NCBI RefSeq assembly: GCF_018332655.1
Contig: NZ_BOQL01000037.1
Location: forward strand, 54,255 to 118,254
Source of the DNA: Actinoplanes auranticolor
GTDB taxonomy: Bacteria > Actinomycetota > Actinomycetes > Mycobacteriales > Micromonosporaceae
Reading direction: 5' to 3'
DNA length: 64,000 nucleotides
In this document: in pieces, positions 57,405-64,000 of the stretch
Layout: every line of letters begins with the position of its first letter
How positions within the stretch are numbered: the stretch's first letter is position 1
The notes under the pieces: generated by a model
Seen by the model: the letters and a program-made list of their open reading frames with translations, nothing else
Told to the model about the DNA's origin: nothing
Database searches by the model: none
Translations under genes and position numbers: made by a program

Positions 57405-58952
57405 TCAGTCGATCGAGTCGTAGGCGGCCGTCGTCAGGAAGTCCGCGAAGTCGTCGGCGAGGGCGACCCGCTCGAAGAGCTTGCGCGCGTCGTCGAAGCG
57501 ACTGCCCGCCCAGGCCTGGTCACCCAGGGTCGCGCGGAGCTCGGCGAGCTCCTCGTCCTCGATCCGCCCGACCAGCTCGGCCGTGATCGTGGTGCCGTCG
57601 TCGAGGCGTACCCCGTTGTGGATCCACTGCCAGACCTGGGAGCGGGAGATCTCCGCGGTGGCCGCGTCCTCCATCAGGTTGTTGATCGCGACCGCGCCGT
57701 TGCCGCGCAGCCAGGCCTCCAGGTACTGCAGGGCGACCGAGACGTTGCCGCGCAGGCCCGCCTCCGTCACCGCGCCGCCGGTGGCCGCCACGTCGAGCAG
57801 CTGCGCCGCGTCGACGCCGACCTCGTCGCGCCGGCGGTCGAGCTGGTTGGGCCGGTCGCCGAGCACCCGGTCGAAGATCTCCCGGCAGACCGGCACGAGG
57901 TCGGGGTGGGCCACCCAGGAGCCGTCGAAGCCGTCGGCGGCCTCACGCTCCTTGTCCTCGCGGACCTTGGCCAGGGCGACCTCGTTGACCGCCGGGTCGC
58001 GGCGGCTGGGGATGAAGGCGGCCATGCCGCCCATCGCGAAGGCACCGCGCCGGTGGCAGGTGGAGACCAGCAGCTCCGTGTACGCCCGCATGAACGGCGC
58101 GGTCATCGTCACCGCCGCCCGGTCGGGCAGCACCATCGCGGGGTTGTCCCGGAAGTACTTGATGATGCTGAACAGATAGTCCCAGCGGCCGGCGTTGAGC
58201 CCCGAGATGTGCGGGCGCAAGGCGTGCAGGATCTCGTCCATCTCGAACGCGGCCGGGATGGTCTCGATCAGCACGGTGGCCCGGATGGTGCCGACCGGGA
58301 TACCCAGCGCCTCCTGCGCGTACGTGAAGACGTCGTTCCAGAGCGCCGCCTCTTTGTGCGACTCCATCTTGGGCAGGTAGAAGTACGGCCCGCTGCCCCG
58401 GCTGAGCAGCTCGGCGGCGTTGTGGAAGAAGTAGAGCCCGAAGTCGACCAGCGCCCCGACAGCCGGCTCGCCGTCCACCGGCAGGTGCCGCTCGTCCAGG
58501 TGCCAGCCCCGCGGCCGCATCACGATGGTCGGGTACGGCCCGTCGCCCAGCTCGTACGTCTTCTTGCCGGTCTCCAGCCGGATCATGCGCCGGATCGCGT
58601 CGTGCAGGTTCTGCTGGCCGTCGACCACGTTCGACCAGTGCGGGGTGTTGGCGTCCTCCAGGTCGGCCAGCCACACCTGGGCGCCCGAGTTGAGGGCGTT
58701 GACGGTCATCTTGCGTTCTGTGGGACCGGTGATCTCCACCCGCCGGTCGGCGAGATCGGCCGGAGCGGCGGGCACGGTCCAGTCACCCGCGCGGACGTCG
58801 GCCGTCTCGGCCAGGAACCCGAGGCTGCCACCGCCGGCGATCTCAGCCCGCCGCGCCGCGCGGGCGGCCAGCAGCTCGTTGCGGCGCGGCCGGAACCGCC
58901 GGTTCAGGTCGGCTACGAAGGCCACGGCCTCCTCGGACAGAATCTCGGTCAC
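57405..58952 (-). CDS. aceB: Malate synthase A
   Basis: A 515-aa malate synthase condensing glyoxylate with acetyl-CoA. The signature regions are VWLADLEDANTPHWSNVVDG (metal-binding Glu/Asp), VLIETIPAAFEMDEILHALR, SGLNAGRWDYLFSIIKYF and the catalytic C-terminal LMEDAATAEISRSQVWQWIH with the Asp base. Length fits the A form. AGGGGAG lies about 10 bases before the GTG start. The location in an allantoin-degradation region indicates assimilation of glyoxylate from ureides. Confidence 0.94.
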   Translation of the reverse strand: MTEILSEEAVAFVADLNRRFRPRRNELLAARAARRAEIAGGGSLGFLAETADVRAGDWTVPAAPADLADRRVEITGPTERKMTVNALNSGAQVWLADLEDANTPHWSNVVDGQQNLHDAIRRMIRLETGKKTYELGDGPYPTIVMRPRGWHLDERHLPVDGEPAVGALVDFGLYFFHNAAELLSRGSGPYFYLPKMESHKEAALWNDVFTYAQEALGIPVGTIRATVLIETIPAAFEMDEILHALRPHISGLNAGRWDYLFSIIKYFRDNPAMVLPDRAAVTMTAPFMRAYTELLVSTCHRRGAFAMGGMAAFIPSRRDPAVNEVALAKVREDKEREAADGFDGSWVAHPDLVPVCREIFDRVLGDRPNQLDRRRDEVGVDAAQLLDVAATGGAVTEAGLRGNVSVALQYLEAWLRGNGAVAINNLMEDAATAEISRSQVWQWIHNGVRLDDGTTITAELVGRIEDEELAELRATLGDQAWAGSRFDDARKLFERVALADDFADFLTTAAYDSID

Positions 58953-59046
58953 GGTCGGCGACTCCCCTCACTGCGATGGCTCGGCGCGCATCCCCTCGTA
59001 CCGTATCGGTCCGGGCGCCCGCCGCACGGAACTCAGCGGGGACATG

Positions 59047-59080
59047 GCAGTGGCCCCCGCGGGGAAACGGGGGCCACTGC
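59047..59080. terminator. Strong hairpin between aceB and the DUF1996 gene
   Basis: GCAGTGGCCCCCG, 8-nt loop, CGGGGGCCACTGC (13-bp perfect stem), followed on the plus strand by TTTTT. It lies downstream of the minus-strand DUF1996 gene and would insulate aceB from it. Confidence 0.75.
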
Positions 59081-59139
59081 TTTTTCCTATCTGGGGATGA
59101 GGGCGCCCCCTGGGGATGGGGGCACCCGGTGGTGCCGAC

Positions 59140-60630
59140 CTAGAAGTTGCCGAACGAGTCGCACTTGGCCTTCTGGACGATGCAGTTCTTGACCCGGCTG
59201 CCCAGCGCCTCGTCCTCCCAGGCGAAGAACGCGTCGCCGTGCATCGAGGAGGCGTTGCCCGAGGACAGCTTGAAGCCGGCGGCGCTGCCCGAGGTCGGGT
59301 AGCCGATCACGAAGGACAGCGACGGGATCGCCACCGGGAACTTGCCACTCGCGCAGGTGCCGTCCGGGCCGGTGCCGCCGACGTGCGACTTGTGGTCCGG
59401 GCTGTCCAGGTGCACGCCGTCCCAGCAGTCCGGGAAGGTCAGCTGGAAGGTCAGCTCGGCCGTCTTGGCGCAGACCGGCCAGTTGCCGTCGGCGCTGCGG
59501 CCGACCTCGCCGCCGGCCCCGGCGCACCAGAACTGGCCGGGAGCGCCCTTTCCGGTGGCCACCTGCCGCTTGGCGTCGCCGACGATCATGCGGAAGCCCT
59601 GCGGGAACGGCACCGTCCTGGTGGGGTCCTGGAGGCGCGAACCGTAGTAGACGGTGACGCCGTGCGGGTTGACGGCCTTGCCGTTCTCCTGCAGCTCCGG
59701 CACCCAGTACGCCGAACGGTCCTCGCCCGGCTGGCAGCTCGAACCGGCGTTGGCCAGCAGCGTCATGGTGGTGGTGTTCGCGTCGGTGCTGTCGTTGCCC
59801 ATGAACGTGTGCATGTGCGAGGCACCGGACATGCCCGGGAAGACGATCGGGTCGTCGGAGTTGGAGTGGCTGACCGTGCACGAGGCGTTGAACTCGGGCA
59901 CCCGGACGTTGCCGGCCGGTACGGCCCTGGGCTTCATCGCCTGGAACGCGGCGAGCTGCGCCTTCCACTTGGCCTGGTCCATGGTCACCCAGCCGTCGCC
60001 GGAGGGGGTGCCACCGGTGGCGGACGCAGTGGGAGCGGGCGTGGCAGCTGCGGGCGTGGTGGCGGCAGGCGTGGAGGGCGCCGGCGTGGCGGCCGCTCCG
60101 AAGGTGAACCAGTTGACGTTCACGAAGTCGCCGGCCTGCGCGCTCTTGAGCACCGCGAAGACGGTCTGCCGGCCGGTGGGCACGGACTTCGCCGTCGCGG
60201 TGACCGTCGTCCACTTCTGCCAGCCGCCCGTCCGGGCGACCGGGAACGTCGCCAGCAGCGCGCCGGTCTGCGAGCCCAGGTGCAGCTCGATCGAGCCGCC
60301 CGTGGCGTTGTCCGAGGCGATCCGGGCGGCCAGGCCGGCGTCGGTCACCGAGACGTTGTCGTAGCGCAGCCAGTCCCCGGCGGCGAGCCAGCCGACGTTC
60401 TTCCCGCCGTCGGCGTCGCCGGTGCCCTCGACCTGCGCGCCGGACTGGGCGGCGTACGCCTCGGCCTGCACCCGGCCGGGCACGACGGTCTCGGCGGCGC
60501 TCGCGTTGGCGATGTAGATGCCACTGCCGCCCAGCGCGGCGGCGACCGCGGCGGCCAGGGCGACGCGGGTGGTGCGCCGGCGCCGCTTGGCGACCTCGCC
60601 GGGCGCGACGTGGGCAGGAGTTGTCCGCAT
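59140..60630 (-). CDS. Secreted CBM-DUF1996 protein
   Basis: A 496-aa exported protein. A basic start and hydrophobic signal (RVALAAAVAAALGGSGIYIANASAA) are followed by a CBM6/35-like domain (GRVQAEAYAAQSGAQVEGTG, GDFVNVNWFTFG), an Ala/Pro/Thr-rich linker and a C-terminal DUF1996 domain (DDPIVFPGMSGASHMHTFMG, FQLTFPDCWDGVHLDSPDHK, paired Cys). DUF1996 proteins are secreted by actinomycetes and fungi and are thought to act on or bind polysaccharide. AAGGA lies seven bases before ATG 60630. Confidence 0.88.
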   Translation of the reverse strand: MRTTPAHVAPGEVAKRRRRTTRVALAAAVAAALGGSGIYIANASAAETVVPGRVQAEAYAAQSGAQVEGTGDADGGKNVGWLAAGDWLRYDNVSVTDAGLAARIASDNATGGSIELHLGSQTGALLATFPVARTGGWQKWTTVTATAKSVPTGRQTVFAVLKSAQAGDFVNVNWFTFGAAATPAPSTPAATTPAAATPAPTASATGGTPSGDGWVTMDQAKWKAQLAAFQAMKPRAVPAGNVRVPEFNASCTVSHSNSDDPIVFPGMSGASHMHTFMGNDSTDANTTTMTLLANAGSSCQPGEDRSAYWVPELQENGKAVNPHGVTVYYGSRLQDPTRTVPFPQGFRMIVGDAKRQVATGKGAPGQFWCAGAGGEVGRSADGNWPVCAKTAELTFQLTFPDCWDGVHLDSPDHKSHVGGTGPDGTCASGKFPVAIPSLSFVIGYPTSGSAAGFKLSSGNASSMHGDAFFAWEDEALGSRVKNCIVQKAKCDSFGNF

Positions 60631-60730
60631 AACCATTCCTTCACTGAGGCCGTACCGAAGCGGTGAAAGCTATTCGCCAGGGAGTATGCACAGCTCAGGA
60701 GGCTTGTATCAAGGCGCGAAAGAAGATTTA

Positions 60731-60769
60731 GGAATCGCCCGACAATGGCCCGCAGGTCGCGGCGATTCC
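60731..60769 (-). terminator. Hairpin downstream of the deaminase gene
   Basis: GGAATCGCC and GGCGATTCC (9-bp arms, 21-nt loop) in the A+T-richer gap past the 3' end of the uox-deaminase unit. Confidence 0.45.
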
Positions 60770-60812
60770 GAGACCCGATAACAATTAATCGGAGCCGCTT
60801 CCTTAAGTTTTC

Positions 60813-62165
60813 CTAAAATCCGTCGATCAGCCGACGGTGTGCCCGGCGAGCGCGCAGCGTGAGCGCGCGGGCGTCGGCGTTGACCAGGTGCCCGCGTTCC
60901 ACCACCGGCCGGCCGCCGACCAGGGCCAGCTCCACCGGCGCGGCCGGGCCGAGCACCAGGGCCGCGACCTTGTCGTCGATGCCGTCGTGGCCGAGCCCGT
61001 CGAGGCGCCAGAGCACCAGGTCGGCGAGCTTACCCACCTCGAGGGAGCCGATGTCGCCGGCCCGGCCGAGACAGCGGGCGCCGCCCATCGTGCCCAGCCG
61101 CAGCGACTCGCGGGCCGACAACGCCGCCGGGCCGCCGCGCAGCCGGGCGACGTACAGCGCCTGGCGCAGCTCCTCGCCCAGGTGCGCCGCCTCCTGCGAG
61201 GCCGAGCCGTCCACGCCCAGACCCACCGGGGCGCCGGCGTCGAGCAGGTCCCGGACCCGGGCCAGCCCCGCCCCGAGGCGGGCGTTCGAGCTGGGACAGT
61301 GCGCGACCCCGGTGCCGGTCGCGCCGAGCTTGGCCACGGCCGCGTCGTCCAGGTGGACGCCGTGCGCCAGCCACACGTCCTCGCCCAGCCAGCCGAGCTG
61401 TTCGGCGTACTCCACCGGGGTGCACCCGAACCGGGACCGGCAGAACTCCTCCTCGTCGTCGGTCTCGGCGAGGTGGGTGTGCAGCCGGACGCCCTTGCGC
61501 CTGGCCAGCGCGGCGGCCTCGCTCATCAGCTCCCGCGTCACGGAGAACGGCGAGCAGGGCGAGACGCCGATCTGCAGCATCGACCCGGGCGACGGGTCGT
61601 GCCACCGGTCGATCGCGGCCTCGGTGGCCGCCAGCGCCGCGTCCGTCTCCTCGACCACGTGGTCCGGCGGCAGCCCACCCGAGGAGCGGCCCAGGTCCAT
61701 CGAGCCGCGGGTCGGGTGGAACCGCAGCCCGATCTCCCGCGCGGCCTCGATCTCGGCGGCCAGCACGTCACCGCCCTCGTGCGGGAAGACGTAGTGGTGG
61801 TCCATGCTCGTCGTGCAGCCCGACAACGCCAGCCAGCCCAGGCCCGCACCCGCGGCGGCACCGACCGCCTCGGCGTCGATGCGGCCCCAGATCGGGTAGA
61901 GCGTGGTGAGCCAGCCGAACAGGTTGTCGTCCTGGGCCAGGCCGCGGGTGACCCACTGGTAGAGGTGGTGGTGGGTGTTCACCAGGCCCGGGGTGACCAG
62001 GCAGCCGGTCCCGTCGACCCGGCGGGGCGAGCCGGGCAGGACACCAGCGCCACCCGCACCGACCGCGGCGATCCGGCCGTCGTCGCCCACGACCACGTGG
62101 CCGTCGGCGTGCTCGGTGCCGTGCTCGTCGACCGTCGCCACGGTGACGTTCTCGATCACGATCAC
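60813..62165 (-). CDS. 8-oxoguanine deaminase-like amidohydrolase
   Basis: A 450-aa metal-dependent deaminase of the ATZ/TRZ-guanine deaminase family. The Zn-binding HxH is in TPGLVNTHHHLYQWVTRGLA, further ligands are in VRLHTHLAETDDEEEFCRSR and EDVWLAHGVHLDD, and the Asp is in PVGLGVDGSASQEAAHLGEE. The SLEVGKLADLVLWRLDGLGH C-terminus resembles 8-oxoguanine deaminase, which makes uric acid directly. GTG 62163-62165 overlaps the uricase stop by 4 bp (GTGA), so both are coupled: the deaminase product is the substrate of uricase. Exact substrate is inferred. Confidence 0.85.
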   Translation of the reverse strand: MIVIENVTVATVDEHGTEHADGHVVVGDDGRIAAVGAGGAGVLPGSPRRVDGTGCLVTPGLVNTHHHLYQWVTRGLAQDDNLFGWLTTLYPIWGRIDAEAVGAAAGAGLGWLALSGCTTSMDHHYVFPHEGGDVLAAEIEAAREIGLRFHPTRGSMDLGRSSGGLPPDHVVEETDAALAATEAAIDRWHDPSPGSMLQIGVSPCSPFSVTRELMSEAAALARRKGVRLHTHLAETDDEEEFCRSRFGCTPVEYAEQLGWLGEDVWLAHGVHLDDAAVAKLGATGTGVAHCPSSNARLGAGLARVRDLLDAGAPVGLGVDGSASQEAAHLGEELRQALYVARLRGGPAALSARESLRLGTMGGARCLGRAGDIGSLEVGKLADLVLWRLDGLGHDGIDDKVAALVLGPAAPVELALVGGRPVVERGHLVNADARALTLRARRAHRRLIDGF

Positions 62166-63022
62166 AGGTACCACTCCGCTCCGGCCGCAGGCACGTCGTC
62201 GCGGGTGACGGTGCCCTCGATCAGACCGTACGGGCGGTCGCCGGCCTGGAAGACCTCCTGCGGGTTGTCCAGGCCGAACGGCGACAGATCGACCAGGTAG
62301 TGGTGTCTGTTGGGCAGCGCCAGCCGGATCTCGGCGATCTCCGGTCTGTCCCGCAACACCCGCTCGCCCATCGCGTACAGGGTCTGCTGCAACGAGTAGC
62401 TGTAGGTCTCCACGAACGCCCCGACCAGCGCCTGCTTCGCCCCGGCGAACGACTCGTCCCAGCCGGCGGCGTCGCCCAGGTGCCGCCAGCGGGCGGCGAC
62501 GGCGGTGGCCAGGATGCGGTCGGTCGTCTCCGGCAGCGTCGTGTACCGGTCCCGGGGATAGCCGTGGAACTCCGAGTCGGTCGTGTTCAGCAGGACCAGA
62601 TCCTTGAGCCCGGAGACCACCTGCGTCCCGTGCTCGGCGACGGTCACCACAGCGGTGCGGACGTGGTCGCCCGAGCGGCGGAACGAGTGCGGGCCGAGCC
62701 GCTCCCAGCCGTACGCCTCCAGCGTGACCTCGGCCCCGGAGATCTGCGGCTGGGTGGTCACGAAGTGCCGGGCCAGCAGCAGGCCGAACGCCTCGGGCGC
62801 GCCGACACCGTGCTCGCGGGCGAAGGCGTACACCGTGTTCTTCATCGTGTCAGTGGGCAGCACCCCGGCGTTGTCGCCGCTCAGGTGGGTCGCCGCCAGG
62901 TCGCCGGAGAGCGCGACGCTCACATTGAGATCCACCAGCTCATGGCTGTCGCCGCCGCGGCGCACGTGCACCAGGCGGGTCTCCGCCTTGCCGTACCGGT
63001 TGCGGCCCAACACGATCGCCAC
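62162..63022 (-). CDS. uox: Urate oxidase (cofactor-independent)
   Basis: A 286-aa tandem tunnelling-fold enzyme oxidising urate to 5-hydroxyisourate with O2. It has the catalytic Lys in NRYGKAETRLVHV, the Thr in LPTDTMKNTVYAF, the active-site EFHGYPRDRYTTLPET and HHYLVDLSPFGLDN. It ends in AEWYL. GGGAG precedes the GTG start. It is flanked by uraH and the deaminase, making the standard uricolytic arrangement. Confidence 0.95.
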   Translation of the reverse strand: MAIVLGRNRYGKAETRLVHVRRGGDSHELVDLNVSVALSGDLAATHLSGDNAGVLPTDTMKNTVYAFAREHGVGAPEAFGLLLARHFVTTQPQISGAEVTLEAYGWERLGPHSFRRSGDHVRTAVVTVAEHGTQVVSGLKDLVLLNTTDSEFHGYPRDRYTTLPETTDRILATAVAARWRHLGDAAGWDESFAGAKQALVGAFVETYSYSLQQTLYAMGERVLRDRPEIAEIRLALPNRHHYLVDLSPFGLDNPQEVFQAGDRPYGLIEGTVTRDDVPAAGAEWYL

Positions 63023-63025
63023 GGG

Positions 63026-63388
63026 TCAGCTCCCTCGGTAGGTGGTGTAGCCGTAGCGGCTCAGCAGCAGCGGCACGTGGTAGTGCCGGTCCGGGTCGTG
63101 CACGTGGAAGGCGACGGTGATCTCCGGGAAGAAGGCCTGACCCCCGAGGTACGGCTCCACGTAGAACACGAACCGGTAGCCGCCGGCCTGCCAGTCGTGC
63201 AACGGGACCCGGTGGCGCAGCCGGCCGTCGTCGTCGGTGCGGCCCTCGGCGATCAGCTGCCAGCCGTCGGAGTCCCGGCGCTCGAGGCGCACGTACACGT
63301 CGCGGGCGGGGTCGCCGGTGACCGTGTCGAGGATGTGGGTGGAGATCCGGGCGTGCGACGTCGCCGCCGTGCCGTCAGTCGAGGGCAT
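63026..63388 (-). CDS. uraH: 5-hydroxyisourate hydrolase
   Basis: A 120-aa transthyretin-like hydrolase that converts 5-hydroxyisourate to OHCU. The family markers are ISTHILDTVTGDPARDV (His), GRLRHRVPLHDWQAGGYRFV (Arg and His) and the C-terminal tetrapeptide YRGS, essential in this family. It overlaps the uraD gene by 14 bp, so the two are translated together. Confidence 0.95.
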   Translation of the reverse strand: MPSTDGTAATSHARISTHILDTVTGDPARDVYVRLERRDSDGWQLIAEGRTDDDGRLRHRVPLHDWQAGGYRFVFYVEPYLGGQAFFPEITVAFHVHDPDRHYHVPLLLSRYGYTTYRGS

Positions 63389-63884
63389 CGAGCAGCCTCT
63401 CCAGTCGCAGCAGAGCGATCTTGCGCAGCTCGCCGGTCACGACGGCCCGCTCGGTCGCCTCGTCGTTGCCGATCCGCTCGCGCGCCGCGGCCAGGATCTC
63501 CTCCTGCGTCCGGCCGCTCGCGAAGATCAGGAACACGTGCCCGAACTTGTCCTCGTAGGCGTGGTTCGCCGCGGTCAGCGCGGCCCGGGTGTCGTCGTCG
63601 CCGCTGCCCGCGGCCGTCGACTGCTCCCGCCGCGACCAGGCGGCTTCTTTCGAGTCGCCCTGCGCCCGCTCGCCGATCCGCGGATGAGCCGACAGACCCT
63701 GCCGGACCTCGGGCCAGCTCAGGCTGCGTGCGGCCGCATCGGCCGCGGCCATGACCGCTTCCTTCGACGGGTACGGCCGCAGCGCCGCGACCGCCCGGCC
63801 CCACGCCGGAGCGGCACACACCGCGAGCAACTCCGCCTCGAGCCGGCCGGCGGGCAGGGAGTTGAACGCCTCGACCCGGTCCAC
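63375..63884 (-). CDS. uraD: 2-oxo-4-hydroxy-4-carboxy-5-ureidoimidazoline decarboxylase
   Basis: A 169-aa OHCU decarboxylase giving (S)-allantoin. The family signature HPRIGE (residue about 67, with catalytic His and Glu) is followed by NHAYEDKFGHVFLIFASGRT. It is the first gene of the uraD-uraH-uox-deaminase unit and the last gene before the window edge. The GTG at 63884 is preceded by AGGGGGTG. A regulator is expected beyond the right edge but cannot be seen. Confidence 0.93.
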   Translation of the reverse strand: MDRVEAFNSLPAGRLEAELLAVCAAPAWGRAVAALRPYPSKEAVMAAADAAARSLSWPEVRQGLSAHPRIGERAQGDSKEAAWSRREQSTAAGSGDDDTRAALTAANHAYEDKFGHVFLIFASGRTQEEILAAARERIGNDEATERAVVTGELRKIALLRLERLLDALD

Positions 63885-64000
63885 CCGTTCACCCCCTGTT
63901 GTGCAGACGGACAGTCAAGCAGGACCCCCCCGATCTTGCACCAGTATCCGTTACCTCTCAGTGCGCTCTGGTGAGCGCCCGATCAGTAGTCCTGCCTTGC
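63885..64000. other. Upstream region of the uraD operon
   Basis: Non-coding as far as visible. TTGACT on the minus strand (63913-63918) is a -35-like hexamer with no convincing -10. No complete gene is seen before the edge. Confidence 0.3.

Overview
The window is 64 kb of very G+C-rich DNA with densely packed genes and a strong G/C bias at third codon positions. It carries coenzyme F420-type oxidoreductases, SpoIIE-type phosphatases, many two-component and AraC/HxlR/MarR/MerR/ROK regulators, and families typical of Actinobacteria (DUF1206, DUF3072, DUF1996, DUF6401, DUF6986). Together these suggest a filamentous actinomycete chromosome, most likely Micromonosporaceae (Actinoplanes-like). The genus is an inference from gene families, not from a marker gene. 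No rRNA, tRNA, insertion sequence, prophage or CRISPR array was seen.

Layout. 1-8.1 kb: housekeeping genes (DUF1206 membrane protein, lipoprotein, small GNAT, family 3 glycosidase, F420-type LLM oxidoreductase, RecQ-like helicase, AraC regulator with VOC protein), then a deleted DHFR/RibD-like pseudogene. 8.4-11.9 kb: an ABC-2 exporter operon with its own LuxR-type two-component system. 12-18.1 kb: glycosyltransferase, two SRPBCC proteins, SDR, phytoene-desaturase-like flavoprotein and a YihY/BrkB membrane protein. 18.2-27.1 kb: small and surface proteins, a large mechanosensitive-channel-like protein with a charged tail, a CBM2-like anchored protein, a PAS-GAF-SpoIIE-ATPase phosphatase and a HAD phosphatase. 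27.3-32.5 kb: SDR, Na+/H+ antiporter, VOC and DUF3072 proteins, and an HTH/Clp-N pair with two perfect or near-perfect palindromes at its promoter.

32.5-44.5 kb is a mosaic. It has a frameshifted GNAT, a methyltransferase, divergent ROK regulator and HAD phosphatase, a frameshifted MFS transporter, MarR-pirin, a NAD(P)-binding protein divergent from an HxlR regulator across a perfect palindrome, and an FAD monooxygenase divergent from an AraC regulator. It also holds remnants of an alpha/beta hydrolase and an AAA/LuxR-type regulator, and a proline-rich anchored protein. 44.6-50.6 kb: phospholipase D-like protein and a second two-component/ABC exporter module ending in a MerR regulator; its kinase and ATPase promoters share a 15-bp motif. 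50.6-53.8 kb: PCMT-like methyltransferase, an unusual phosphotransferase and a transglutaminase-like protein.

53.8-63.9 kb is a purine/ureide catabolic region, all on the minus strand. uraD-uraH-uox-deaminase takes 8-oxoguanine or a related purine to urate and then allantoin. allB-alc opens allantoin to ureidoglycolate plus urea. Malate synthase (aceB) would assimilate the glyoxylate, and a DUF6986 aldolase-like protein sits between aceB and allB. A secreted CBM-DUF1996 protein separates the two halves.

A genome-style theme is leaderless initiation: fourteen start codons sit 6-7 nt after a -10 hexamer (TANNNT in thirteen, GATAAT in one) with no Shine-Dalgarno, including two pseudogenes whose promoters remain intact.
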